Source: Paenibacillus sp. V4I7
GTDB lineage: Bacteria; Bacillota; Bacilli; Paenibacillales; NBRC-103111
Assembly: GCF_030817275.1 (NCBI RefSeq)
Contig: NZ_JAUSZD010000002.1
Coordinates: 806,001 to 870,000 of the forward strand
Length of the DNA stretch: 64,000 nt
Direction: 5' to 3'
Below are positions 24,746-33,028 of the stretch, piece by piece. Numbering within the stretch: the stretch's first letter is position 1; each line of letters opens with the position of its first letter. The position numbers were made by a program, and so were the translations under genes. The notes under the pieces were generated by a model. That model saw nothing but the letters and a program-made list of their open reading frames with translations, made no database searches and was not told the origin of the DNA.

Positions 24746-24991
24746 TTAAACTTCTTTGAAAGCATCCATGATAGCTTGCCATTCTTCATCCGTACCTTGG
24801 AACTTGTCCTTAGCAAACCGCTCACTAGCCCAGTGCAACATAGCTGGTCGTCCGATGAAGGTATGACACTCTTCGCCCCATTGATCGGTTATTTCGGTGA
24901 GAACGATTTTACTGCCCTGTACCTCGACATTCAGCATGTTCCATTTATCTTTTTTGTAAATAACGTGTTTCTTAAAAGGTTGATTTGACAC
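24746..24991 (-). CDS. Hypothetical 81-residue protein
   Basis: A small soluble protein without a recognised family. The visible pattern is a beta-rich middle (KWNMLNVEVQGSKIVLTEI) and a C-terminal helical part (DEEWQAIMDAFKEV), with HTFIGRPAMLHWASERF between. A longer frame runs upstream to 25042, but GAGG lies 7 bases before the GTG at 24991, which I chose as the start. It is divergent from the methyltransferase gene. Confidence 0.68.
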   Translation of the reverse strand: MSNQPFKKHVIYKKDKWNMLNVEVQGSKIVLTEITDQWGEECHTFIGRPAMLHWASERFAKDKFQGTDEEWQAIMDAFKEV

Positions 24992-25190
24992 TTGTTTTCC
25001 TCGTTTCTGCATTGAGCTCAAAGATATAAGCAATCGTACCACAAAAAGTGGCGATTTCCAAACAAGCAGCTGTCAATTTCTTGTTGCCTCCAATCACGGT
25101 CCCATGATAAAATCCTCCTAATCCTTTCCATAGGGAATGGGTTATGAGGCAGTTAGGCAAGGCCAAGAGTTGAGCAGAGGAGAGATGAGC

Positions 25191-25907
25191 ATGGAACAAA
25201 AGCGTGTTTATGAGCAGGTTGGGGTTGCGATGACCTCAAGATCGTACGCAGAATATGAGAAAATGTTTATGTTGCAGACCGAAAATTTAATGGGTAAGCG
25301 AGTTTTAGATGTTGCAGGCGGTGCATCTTCCTTTACGGTAGAGGCGCGGCAGCTAGGTATATTTTCAGAAGCGGTTGATCCTTTGTATGAGAAATCTGCT
25401 GAGGCGATCGCGGAGCATGGTCTGCAAGAGATTGAGCTTGTTGCAGCCAAAATGGAAAAGTTAGTAGATGTGTATGATTGGACGTATTATGGTTCTGTTG
25501 ACAAACACAAAGCTGGACGTGTCAAAGGCCTTAAGCAGTTTGTAAATGATTTCTCGAGTAAAGATGCAGCTTCCAGGTATCATGCAGCTTGTCTTCCTTC
25601 ACTTCCATTTGCAGAAGCGAGCTTTGACCTTGTTTTATGCAGTCATTTTCTCTTTCTATATGAAGAACAATTCGACTACGCTTTTCATCGGGCAGCCGTT
25701 AAGGAACTGCTTCGTGCCTGTAAGCCTGGTGGCGAAGTGCGTATTTATCCGTTATTGAATTTTCGGCAAGTCGAATATGGCAAGCTCTCAGAATTAATAA
25801 ATGAGCTCACAAATGAAGGTTGTTTGGTCCAAAAAAGAGAAGCGAGACTGCCTTTTTTGCCGAATTCTCATCAATATTTATGCATAATTAAACACCCTTC
25901 TACATAG
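25191..25907 (+). CDS. Class I SAM-dependent methyltransferase
   Basis: A 238-residue methyltransferase. The SAM motif is RVLDVAGGASSFTVEA (about 37-52), the acidic residue at the end of strand two is in AVDPLYEKS, and motif IV is SFDLVLCSHFLFLY. A long insert precedes motif IV. The substrate is unknown. Upstream in-frame ATGs exist at 25137 and 25185; GAGGAG at 25177-25182 favours the ATG at 25191. Confidence 0.82.
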   Translation: MEQKRVYEQVGVAMTSRSYAEYEKMFMLQTENLMGKRVLDVAGGASSFTVEARQLGIFSEAVDPLYEKSAEAIAEHGLQEIELVAAKMEKLVDVYDWTYYGSVDKHKAGRVKGLKQFVNDFSSKDAASRYHAACLPSLPFAEASFDLVLCSHFLFLYEEQFDYAFHRAAVKELLRACKPGGEVRIYPLLNFRQVEYGKLSELINELTNEGCLVQKREARLPFLPNSHQYLCIIKHPST

Positions 25908-26034
25908 TGGAAAACGTTGGTACATCAACTAATATTAGCTTATCCACAGCGTTTTTTTCGTTGATTTATAACCTTGATAATGGTATAATTTCCTTATTCG
26001 TCATAGATGGCGATATTTTTAGGAGGTTGTTCAT

Positions 26035-26232
26035 TTGAAGGGTACAGTTAAATGGTTTAATGCAGAAAAAGGCTACGGTTTCATTTCTGTTGATGGAGGC
26101 GACGATGTATTCGTTCACTTCTCCGCAATTCAGGGCGAAGGATTCAAAACATTAGAAGAAGGCCAATCCGTTGAGTTTGATATTACTCAAGGCAACCGTG
26201 GTCCTCAAGCAGCTAACGTCACCAAGTTATAA
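26035..26232 (+). CDS. Cold-shock protein, CspA/CspB type
   Basis: A 65-residue single cold-shock domain that binds single-stranded RNA and DNA. RNP1 (KGYGFISV) and RNP2 (DVFVHFSAI) are intact. Translation starts at a TTG after AGGAGG. The 5' leader is short, so no large cold-responsive UTR is evident. A terminator follows about 50 bases later. Confidence 0.95.
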   Translation: MKGTVKWFNAEKGYGFISVDGGDDVFVHFSAIQGEGFKTLEEGQSVEFDITQGNRGPQAANVTKL

Positions 26233-26280
26233 GAAACTGGGACTTCCCACTTATAAATAGAGTGTCATAGCACAAACAAC

Positions 26281-26319
26281 AAAAGACAGTACCCGTATCC
26301 ACTCGGGGCTGTCTTTTTT
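26281..26319 (+). terminator. Terminator after the cold-shock gene
   Basis: AAAAGACAG pairs with CTGTCTTTTTT, with an inner CCCG/CGGG pairing. Confidence 0.85.
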
Positions 26320-26394
26320 GCAATTCTTCTATAGCCTGTACACTTCCCCTGAGGAGATGTACAGGCTTATTTATATTTTTGAAAGCAGACAATG

Positions 26395-27223
26395 TTATAC
26401 GAATATATCGACGATCAGCACGGTTCCAAAAGCAATAAACGAGAGCAGTGTCTCGAGTACCGTCCACGTTTTAAACGTTTCTTTGACCGTTAACCCGAGG
26501 TATTCTTTTACCATCCAGAAACCGGCGTCATTGACGTGGGAGAGCATGAGCGACCCTGCGCCTGTGGTGATAACGAGCAGCTCCAAATTCACGCCTGACA
26601 TATGCTCAACAATCGGCGAAACAATACCAGCCACTGTCGTTAATGCAACTGTCGCCGAACCTGTTGCGACTCGGATTAATCCAGCAACCATGAAAGCTAG
26701 AACAATAGGAGAAAGGGAGATATTCTCGGCCATTTGAGCAATGGATGTACCAACGCCGCTCGCGATAAGGATCTGTTTAAACCCGCCGCCAGCACCGATA
26801 ATCATTCTCTGGAGTCACGCGCTTATGCACCCATTTAGCAAACAATGGACCTGCAATGATCGCTGCAGGGATCGCAATGATGAGAGAGTAGATAGGAACT
26901 TTTCCGATATCGGCTTTAAAGATGCCGTTGGCCGTCATTGCCCCGGGATGCGGCGGCACAAGACCATGAACAATGGATAATACGGCGATGACAGGCAAGC
27001 CGATTAACAAAATATTTTGTTTCGTTGATTTATGAATGGAGATGACCAAAGGCAGCAGCATGACAATCCCTACATCAAAAAATACAGGGATCCCTATAAT
27101 AAAACCGGAGAGCAGCATGGCCCAAGGCAATCTTTTTTCACCAAAGACTCGTATAAAGAAATTGGCGACTTGTGTACCAGCGCCTGAATCTGACATCATT
27201 TTTCCTAAAATCGTACCTAACGC
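26395..27223 (-). pseudogene. GntP-type gluconate permease, decayed
   Basis: Two fragments in different frames together cover about 270 of the expected 450 residues. The upstream fragment (27223-26777) begins at LGTILGKMMSDSG, corresponding to about residue 75, with an in-frame TAA directly before it. It runs through VHGLVPPHPGAM. The downstream fragment (26805-26395) starts at MIIGAGGGFKQIL, corresponding to about residue 310, and runs through HVNDAGFW to the end. So the first quarter and about 100 central residues are deleted. It lies at the end of the glucosaminate-type operon and was presumably its uptake system. Confidence 0.85.
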
Positions 27224-27305
27224 TTATATAATCCCTCTTCTCCATGGTGTAGTAAGCGTTATCATCGTGTAGGGCGAGAAAAGGTACTGCGCTTTTCCGT
27301 GTATC

Positions 27306-28031
27306 TTAACTGTCGTAATTAACTACATAGTTGTGCATGACCGTGCTGTAATAACCTTTACTGAATTCGATCAGATTGCCTCGTTCATCATACGAATAAC
27401 GTATTCTCTTCAATAGAGGGGTTCCTTCTTTTACATGCAAGATTTCTTCCACATGAGAAGGAGCAGTGGCAGCAGCAAACTCATCTCGATACTTTTCTAA
27501 GGCAATTCCGTGCTCCTCAAGCAATTCGTACAAGGATTGATCATTCAAATCCGAAAGTTCGAAATTTGACATTTGCATAGATAGATAGTGGGAGTAGTGA
27601 ATATAAGGTGTGTCATTCAAGTGATAAAGACGCTCGATGAACAAGCAGCGCTCTCCAAATAATTGATAAGGTTCTGTGCCTACCTCATTCGTTACAACTT
27701 CGGCTCGCAACAATTGCTTATGAATTTGATGGCCCTCTTCAACCAAAACTTCTGTGAAACGCTTCCATTTGGAAAGCTTGGATGTAGAAGCATTTCGTAT
27801 AACCTTGGTCCCTTTGCCGCTGCTCTTTTCCAAATATCCCTCTTGCGCAAGTTCTTTGATGGCATTGCGAATTGTGATCTTGCTGACATCGAATTCCTGC
27901 TCTAGCTGTGGCTCCGACGGTATATTCGATCCTAAGGGATACACACCGTGTAAGATGCGATCCTTCAGGATATTCATGATTTGTAAATATAAAGGTCTTT
28001 TATTGCGGGATAAGTTCACCAATTCAATCAC
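27306..28031 (-). CDS. GntR/HutC-family transcriptional regulator
   Basis: A 241-residue repressor-type regulator. The N-terminal winged helix (residues about 10-75) has IPSEPQLEQEFDVSKITIRN and EGYLEKSSGKGTKV; the rest is a UTRA ligand domain ending in GNLIEFSKGYYSTVMHNY. It starts with a GTG that shares one base with the kinase stop codon (TAGTG), so it is co-translated with the operon it probably controls. The ligand is likely a pathway sugar acid or phosphate. The twin 19-bp sites upstream of the operon are its candidate operators. Confidence 0.9.
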   Translation of the reverse strand: MIELVNLSRNKRPLYLQIMNILKDRILHGVYPLGSNIPSEPQLEQEFDVSKITIRNAIKELAQEGYLEKSSGKGTKVIRNASTSKLSKWKRFTEVLVEEGHQIHKQLLRAEVVTNEVGTEPYQLFGERCLFIERLYHLNDTPYIHYSHYLSMQMSNFELSDLNDQSLYELLEEHGIALEKYRDEFAAATAPSHVEEILHVKEGTPLLKRIRYSYDERGNLIEFSKGYYSTVMHNYVVNYDS

Positions 28032-29047
28032 TACCTTTCTACATCGCCTACGGCTTCGGTCATCGCACGAAGAATATCGCTTTCTGATGACATCGGAGTA
28101 TCGCCTACAATGGTATGTGCAAGCATGCCGGCAGCCGCTGCAAATCCAACGGTTTTCTCCGGTGAAAATCCCTGAACTTCTCCGTGTACAATACCGCTCG
28201 TATAGGCATCTCCTGCACCAATTCTATCATAGATAGAAAACGTGAGCAGTTTAGAAAAGGTGAAGCTTTGGTCTTTATAGATAAATCCGCGCAACGAATG
28301 CGTGTTGTCACCGTTAATCTGACGGTGTGTACCTGCTATGACAGAGATCTGATATTGCCCCGCAACTGCTGGAATCAGCTCCATCAGTTGTTCTTGACTT
28401 TCGATCTGATCGGTATGCATGCCGAGGGTAAACATCGCGTCTTTTTCGTTCATCATGACAATGTCAGCCAGCTGCAGCATTTCCTCATAGTGCGGTTTAG
28501 CCTTGGCATAACCGCCTTCGCCCCAATGGGCGGGACGATAGTTACAATCGAAAACAACAGTGCCGCCCTGCGCTTTGACCGCTCTAGCCAAGGCTTTCAT
28601 GTGCTCACGCACCCGATCATTCATAGCCAGTGTAATACCACAGAAATGTATGATATCCATATTTTTAGCGATTTCAGTAATAGGATAAGTATGTTCAGGG
28701 GCTGTGTTGAAGCTGCTTTCCTGACGATTAGAATAGGTCACGCGACTGGGCCGCGCACCGAATCCATTTTCTAAAAAATACATGCCCAAGTAACTGCCGC
28801 CTCGAACAATGAACGATTGTGTGATACCTAATTTGCGCAAATACGATTCCGCAGCATCACCCACGGCATTAGTCGGCAATCTGGATATCAGGTACCCGGT
28901 ATGCCCTAAACGCGCCAGTGCTGAGCTTACGTTCACGCCTGTACCGGAGAAAGAATAATTCAAGCTGCTGCCTTGGGACAAGAGTTCATATCCCGGCACC
29001 TGCAATCGCATCATGACCTCTCCAAAAGCAGCAATTCGTTTAGCCAT
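28031..29047 (-). CDS. PfkB-family carbohydrate kinase (2-keto-3-deoxygluconate kinase-like)
   Basis: A 338-residue ribokinase-fold enzyme. The N-terminal FGEVMMRLQVPG and the C-terminal catalytic DRIGAGDAYTSGIVHG (anion hole plus Asp base) are intact. In D-glucosaminate-type operons such a kinase would phosphorylate the sugar acid or the keto-deoxy acid before aldol cleavage. It overlaps the end of the aldolase gene by 8 bases. A TTG nine bases further upstream could also start it; neither has a clear ribosome-binding site, which fits translational coupling. Confidence 0.88.
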   Translation of the reverse strand: MAKRIAAFGEVMMRLQVPGYELLSQGSSLNYSFSGTGVNVSSALARLGHTGYLISRLPTNAVGDAAESYLRKLGITQSFIVRGGSYLGMYFLENGFGARPSRVTYSNRQESSFNTAPEHTYPITEIAKNMDIIHFCGITLAMNDRVREHMKALARAVKAQGGTVVFDCNYRPAHWGEGGYAKAKPHYEEMLQLADIVMMNEKDAMFTLGMHTDQIESQEQLMELIPAVAGQYQISVIAGTHRQINGDNTHSLRGFIYKDQSFTFSKLLTFSIYDRIGAGDAYTSGIVHGEVQGFSPEKTVGFAAAAGMLAHTIVGDTPMSSESDILRAMTEAVGDVER

Positions 29048-29795
29048 GATGATCAACCAATTTTTTCATGATCGCCAGTAATTTACGAACGTCTTGGGTA
29101 TTCGTTTTCCCCGTATCTTTATCAATGATCGATGAATACACGTGAGGGATGACTTGTGGAACCTTAGCTTCCAGCGCGATACGCAGAATGGTTTCGAAAT
29201 TATCCATGTCGATACCGCCGGTCGGTTCTAACGCAAAACCTTCTTCTCCGCATGCTTGCGCGACAGCGCACAATTCGTCCTCACAGCTTAAGCCATTCAT
29301 CGGGAAATATTTCAAGGCATTGCCGCCCATGTCGCGGACAAGCGCGATGGCCGTTTTCACAGGTACAATGGCATGCTCGGATTGCCCAGCGCTTACTGGA
29401 CCTGTTGATATATTGACGTAGCCAACGCGTCCAGTAGGGGAGACCAAACTGTTAATCCAGCTTTCTTGGTCACCAAGATTGGCGCGCGTTGCACCTACGA
29501 CAGGGAATACTTGGTTAATGTGGCTGCCAGGATAGTGCTTCGCAATGGCTGCGACAACCGCAGCTTGACGATTATCGCCAGCGCCAAGTCCGATTGATAC
29601 GGCTTCATCAATGGCTTTTCCGTATTCTTTCATTGCGGCTACAGCTAATTCAACCGTCGGATAATCTTTGGATAGAACGCCGACAAGTACGTAACCTTCC
29701 GCTGCTTCAAATATATCTTTAGCATTCTCTACACTATTAGCCAATACATTCAATGCCGCACGGCCTTTGTAGAAACGTTTTGTAATGTTGGGCAT
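29040..29795 (-). CDS. dgaF: 2-dehydro-3-deoxy-phosphogluconate aldolase, DgaF-like (KDGP aldolase family)
   Basis: A 251-residue TIM-barrel aldolase of the TIGR03581/DgaF family. Motifs include VGLVGVLSKDYP-like VLVGVLSKDYPTVE, SHINQVFPVVGATRANL, GYVNISTGPVSAGQSEHAIV, ALKYFPMNGLSCEDEL (containing the likely Schiff-base Lys) and ALEPTGGIDMDNFE. In Salmonella, DgaF splits KDGP to pyruvate and glyceraldehyde 3-phosphate. The ATG begins one base after the DgaE-like stop. Confidence 0.88.
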   Translation of the reverse strand: MPNITKRFYKGRAALNVLANSVENAKDIFEAAEGYVLVGVLSKDYPTVELAVAAMKEYGKAIDEAVSIGLGAGDNRQAAVVAAIAKHYPGSHINQVFPVVGATRANLGDQESWINSLVSPTGRVGYVNISTGPVSAGQSEHAIVPVKTAIALVRDMGGNALKYFPMNGLSCEDELCAVAQACGEEGFALEPTGGIDMDNFETILRIALEAKVPQVIPHVYSSIIDKDTGKTNTQDVRKLLAIMKKLVDHHG

Positions 29796-29796
29796 G

Positions 29797-30900
29797 TTAT
29801 TTGCCTCCTACTAGTTTACGTATTTGAGCAGCGATAACTTCAATATCATCGCCTTGAAGCGGACGTGGGTCGATATCGAAATAACCCTGTCTCACGCCAT
29901 AATCGCGTGTGTAGATAGCAATCTCACCACTCTGCAGTCCTGTGACAACTTCCTTGGCCGTAGTTCCTGCTTGCTCAGGATCAATTTGAATGCGTGCACG
30001 GAAAATCGCACGACCTGCTTCATCCTGTACAATGGTCACTTTTAAACCTTTCATTTCACTGAGAGGCATTAACACTTGTAAAGCTGCTTTTTCTTGTTCG
30101 CTTTTATCTTCTTTGACGCCATATTCATCAAGTGCTTGAAGTAACCCAAAAGTGGTTTCTTTGCCAACCTTCATGCTTCGACCAATACCATGCAGTTGTA
30201 CTTTTACCCACTCGATATAGCTACGCTTCCCGCCAATAATCCCTGAAGTAGGACCTTCAATGGCTTTTGAACCACTGTATATGGCAAGATCTGAGTATTT
30301 TACATACTTTTGAATATCTTCTTCTGCAGCTGCATCTACGATCAGCGGAACACCATTACGCTGTGCAATCTCCCAGGCTTCTTCAACAGAAATCATATTT
30401 TTTTGGACGGCATGATGAGATTTCACGTAAAGAATAGCAGCTGTATGTTCAGTAATCGCATCTTCGATATGCTCAGCTTTACCCTCATTGGCGTAACCAA
30501 CTTCAATGAGCTTACCGCCTCCCAAGTAGAGCATTGTTTCAACAGGGGCTCCGTATTGAACGTTGTGACCTTTTAGCATGATGATTTCGTTTTTGGCAAT
30601 AGGATCTTGATGCAGTCGTTCACTCTTGCGGCGATTTCCTTCCGTCACAACAGCCGCGACAGAGAGTGCAATGCCGCTTGAGGCCGAATTGACGACAACC
30701 GCAGCTTCGGAACCTAGGATATGGGCGATATAGTTGCCTGCTTTATCAACGAGATCCGCAATCTCAACGTAGTTTTGCCCGCCATGCTTCATGGCTTCCA
30801 TGACCGTATCTGTCGGAGCAGATACACCTAGAATGCTCATTCGTCCGCTTGCATTGATTACACGCTTTAGACCATATTTAGCATTTAATGAGAGAGCCAT
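29797..30900 (-). CDS. dgaE: DgaE-like PLP-dependent ammonia lyase (SelA-related)
   Basis: A 367-residue pyridoxal-phosphate enzyme of the SelA-like family. The PLP Lys is in YSGSKAIEGPTSG and the phosphate-binding Ser/Ala region is VVVNSASSGIALSVAA; the aspartate that holds the pyridine nitrogen is in PLIVDAAAEED. In Salmonella, DgaE converts D-glucosaminate 6-phosphate to KDGP with release of ammonia. Neighbours fit the same pathway. Its first 23 bases overlap the amidohydrolase gene. Confidence 0.88.
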   Translation of the reverse strand: MALSLNAKYGLKRVINASGRMSILGVSAPTDTVMEAMKHGGQNYVEIADLVDKAGNYIAHILGSEAAVVVNSASSGIALSVAAVVTEGNRRKSERLHQDPIAKNEIIMLKGHNVQYGAPVETMLYLGGGKLIEVGYANEGKAEHIEDAITEHTAAILYVKSHHAVQKNMISVEEAWEIAQRNGVPLIVDAAAEEDIQKYVKYSDLAIYSGSKAIEGPTSGIIGGKRSYIEWVKVQLHGIGRSMKVGKETTFGLLQALDEYGVKEDKSEQEKAALQVLMPLSEMKGLKVTIVQDEAGRAIFRARIQIDPEQAGTTAKEVVTGLQSGEIAIYTRDYGVRQGYFDIDPRPLQGDDIEVIAAQIRKLVGGK

Positions 30901-31978
30901 TCACAACCACTCCTTTGGCTTGTATGATTTGATCTGCTATACGCTGGTCACCTTCAGAATCGACAAGTGTAGTCGGTTCATTTTGAACCGTAAACAGGGT
31001 TAGATTGGCAACGTCACCAATTTGAATTCGACCAAGCTCTGGCTTATGGAGCCAATTCGCTGCATGTGAGGTGACCGCTGCGATGACCTCTTTAAGAGTG
31101 TAGCCTAAGTAAAGAAATTTCGAGAGTACATGGGACAAACTATATACTGGGCCGTTCAATCGGTTCCCTCGGTAGATGTCTGTGCTAATGGTATCTAAAC
31201 CGATCTGATGTTGTTTTGCTGCCTCCGCAACCTTAAAGGAAAAGCTTGCAGTGCCATGGCCAACATCCAGATGTACGCCTCTTTCAATGGCTTTCGTAAA
31301 CGCCTGTAACGGTTTTCCAGCTTCATCAAAAAGATTATTAGCTTTCCCATTCAGATAATGTGTAATGATATCCTTTTTCTCTAAAAGTGAAAGGATGTCT
31401 TCGATACTCGGCGGTCCTGAACCGATGTGAACCATCAAGGGGAGAGAGGTTTCATGAGAAAGTGCACGCGCAGCGAGTAAAGGTTCAATGCCGCAATCAC
31501 GAACAACACTTTTGCTTATTCTTGCCTTTAATCCAACAATGATATCTTTATATTGTTTTACGGCCTGCACAGCCTTTTCATGATCTATCCACGCCATGTT
31601 GGATAATTCATCGACTCTTTTTAAACCAATTCGTGAAATGTTCAAAAAAGCGAATAAGTTCGTTAGAGCTCGTTCCTTACTTGCAACTAAGTCAGCAATT
31701 CGGTCAGCTCCGCAACTTCCAGCGTCTACAATGGTGGTTACGCCTTGTTTGATTCCGATTTCATCAATTTCATCGCCGTAGGGATCAAAATCAGGAAAGG
31801 CATGGGTGTGTAGATCAATCCAGCCACTCGAGACATAAACACCAGAATAATCAAAAATAGGCTGCCCATGTCCATCCCCAGAGCTGGTCAATTCGGCGAT
31901 CTTTCCGTCTTCAATTACAATATCGAGACAATCTCCATTGACGTGCATTACATTGTGCAATACGAATCTCTCTTGCAA
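30878..31978 (-). CDS. Amidohydrolase/deacetylase family metallohydrolase (EF_0837 type)
   Basis: A 366-residue TIM-barrel metal enzyme. The HxH pair is in WIDLHTHAFPDFDP (about 52-65), the Lys that is usually carbamylated is in IVGLKARISKS, and later metal residues lie in LMVHIGSGP and DTISTDIYRG. TIGR03583-type members occur next to DgaE/DgaF-like genes. A deacetylase for an N-acetylated sugar acid such as N-acetylglucosaminate is a reasonable guess but unproved. Start is a TTG after AAAGGTG. First gene of the operon. Confidence 0.85.
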   Translation of the reverse strand: MQERFVLHNVMHVNGDCLDIVIEDGKIAELTSSGDGHGQPIFDYSGVYVSSGWIDLHTHAFPDFDPYGDEIDEIGIKQGVTTIVDAGSCGADRIADLVASKERALTNLFAFLNISRIGLKRVDELSNMAWIDHEKAVQAVKQYKDIIVGLKARISKSVVRDCGIEPLLAARALSHETSLPLMVHIGSGPPSIEDILSLLEKKDIITHYLNGKANNLFDEAGKPLQAFTKAIERGVHLDVGHGTASFSFKVAEAAKQHQIGLDTISTDIYRGNRLNGPVYSLSHVLSKFLYLGYTLKEVIAAVTSHAANWLHKPELGRIQIGDVANLTLFTVQNEPTTLVDSEGDQRIADQIIQAKGVVVNGSLIKC

Positions 31979-32082
31979 TGCTTATCACCTTTTTCTGCAA
32001 CTCAATTTATTAACGCTTACATTTATGATTGCCTAGATATCTCCTCACATATGTAGGAGAGGGTTGTGATAATGATGTAAAT

Positions 32083-32101
32083 AATATAACGTTATAATGT
32101 T
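32083..32101. promoter_or_regulatory. 19-bp direct repeat, operator candidate 1
   Basis: AATATAACGTTATAATGTT contains the palindrome TATAACGTTATA. An identical copy lies 46 bases to the right. It overlaps a plausible minus-strand promoter region (TTGTAA near 32100-32105) of the glucosaminate-type operon and is the expected binding site of the GntR regulator. Confidence 0.72.
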
Positions 32102-32128
32102 ACAATAGCACAGAAAAGCAGCTAAGTA

Positions 32129-32147
32129 AATATAACGTTATAATGTT
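32129..32147. promoter_or_regulatory. 19-bp direct repeat, operator candidate 2
   Basis: Identical over 19 bases to the copy at 32083-32101; the 46-base start-to-start distance is about four and a half helix turns. The rest of the 316-base gap (31979-32294) holds the operon leader, and the terminator of the nitroreductase gene. Confidence 0.72.
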
Positions 32148-32244
32148 TGAAAATTAAATTTTGCCAAGAAATAAGCAATGGAATTCAATTCCTCTGACCG
32201 GGGGAAATCACACAATAAGGCGGATTTGAAAACAAACGCGTCTA

Positions 32245-32280
32245 AAAACAAAAGGAGCTGTCCGCGAAGGCGGCAGCTCC
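32245..32280 (-). terminator. Terminator of the nitroreductase gene
   Basis: On the minus strand GGAGCTGCCGC pairs with GCGGACAGCTCC, followed by TTTTGTTTTT. Confidence 0.82.
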
Positions 32281-32294
32281 AATCATGAATCGTA

Positions 32295-32942
32295 TTAGTC
32301 GATGATTTGAAGAATATCATCGACTTCTTTGCGTGCCAGTTTGCCTGGACGATCCTTCGGATAACCGAGGGCGATGACCATATTAATCTGACATTCTTCT
32401 GGAATGTCCAGATAAGCGCGAATTTGATCTTGGGCCAGAAGCACAGGGCCCGTCATCGGGCATGTTGCCAAGCCTCTAGCGTGCGCGGCGAGCATCAGGT
32501 TCTGAGAGGCTAAGCAGGAGCTCTTAATGCCTTCTTCGGCCCATACAGTGTCTTCGACGAGCTGAATCGGATCAAAAATACGATCACGGAACTTCGATTC
32601 GTAAGGCGTTGCTAAGCAAATGATAAGAACAGGAGCATCGGAGAATGCGGTAGCGTAGGGGCCGAAAGACTTCACCAACAAGCGGGCTTCTCTAGAAAGT
32701 CCTTTTTCCTCGGCAGCCGCCGCACGGAGATGGAGTTGGTCCCAGGTTAATTGTTCGATATGTTTGATTTTCTCTGTATTTCTTATCGCAATAAACTTCC
32801 ATGTCTGGGAATTCGTATCGCTGGGTGCATATCTGGCGCAATCGATAATTTCACGAATATCTTCCGTGGCAACTTCTTGCTCTGTAAAGTTTCGAACACT
32901 GCGGCGCTCTAGTACAATCGTCTTAAAATCTTCATAATTCAT
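32295..32942 (-). CDS. Nitroreductase family protein
   Basis: A 215-residue FMN-dependent NAD(P)H oxidoreductase. The phosphate-binding RRSVRNF is at residues 14-20, followed by CARYAPSDTNSQTWKFI and the later SSCLASQNLMLAAHARGLAT and MVIALGYPKDRPG. Substrates may be nitroaromatics, quinones or flavins. A TTG nine bases upstream is an alternative start. It lies 86 bases after the adaptor gene of the export cluster on the same strand and could be co-transcribed. Confidence 0.9.
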   Translation of the reverse strand: MNYEDFKTIVLERRSVRNFTEQEVATEDIREIIDCARYAPSDTNSQTWKFIAIRNTEKIKHIEQLTWDQLHLRAAAAEEKGLSREARLLVKSFGPYATAFSDAPVLIICLATPYESKFRDRIFDPIQLVEDTVWAEEGIKSSCLASQNLMLAAHARGLATCPMTGPVLLAQDQIRAYLDIPEECQINMVIALGYPKDRPGKLARKEVDDILQIID

Positions 32943-33028
32943 AAAGAACAACTACCTACCTTTGCTGCTTGAAATGTGCATATTTTGTTACTTGGTACTA
33001 AGACTTTATCCTTATTATAAAGCAGTTG

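Noticed and set aside
24972-25199. Reverse-strand frame of 75 codons upstream of the 81-residue gene
   Set aside because: It spans the divergent promoter region and the start of the methyltransferase gene, with no recognisable domain.
26395-27199. Two separate small permease genes
   Set aside because: Both fragments align to one GntP protein with an internal gap, so they are pieces of a decayed gene.
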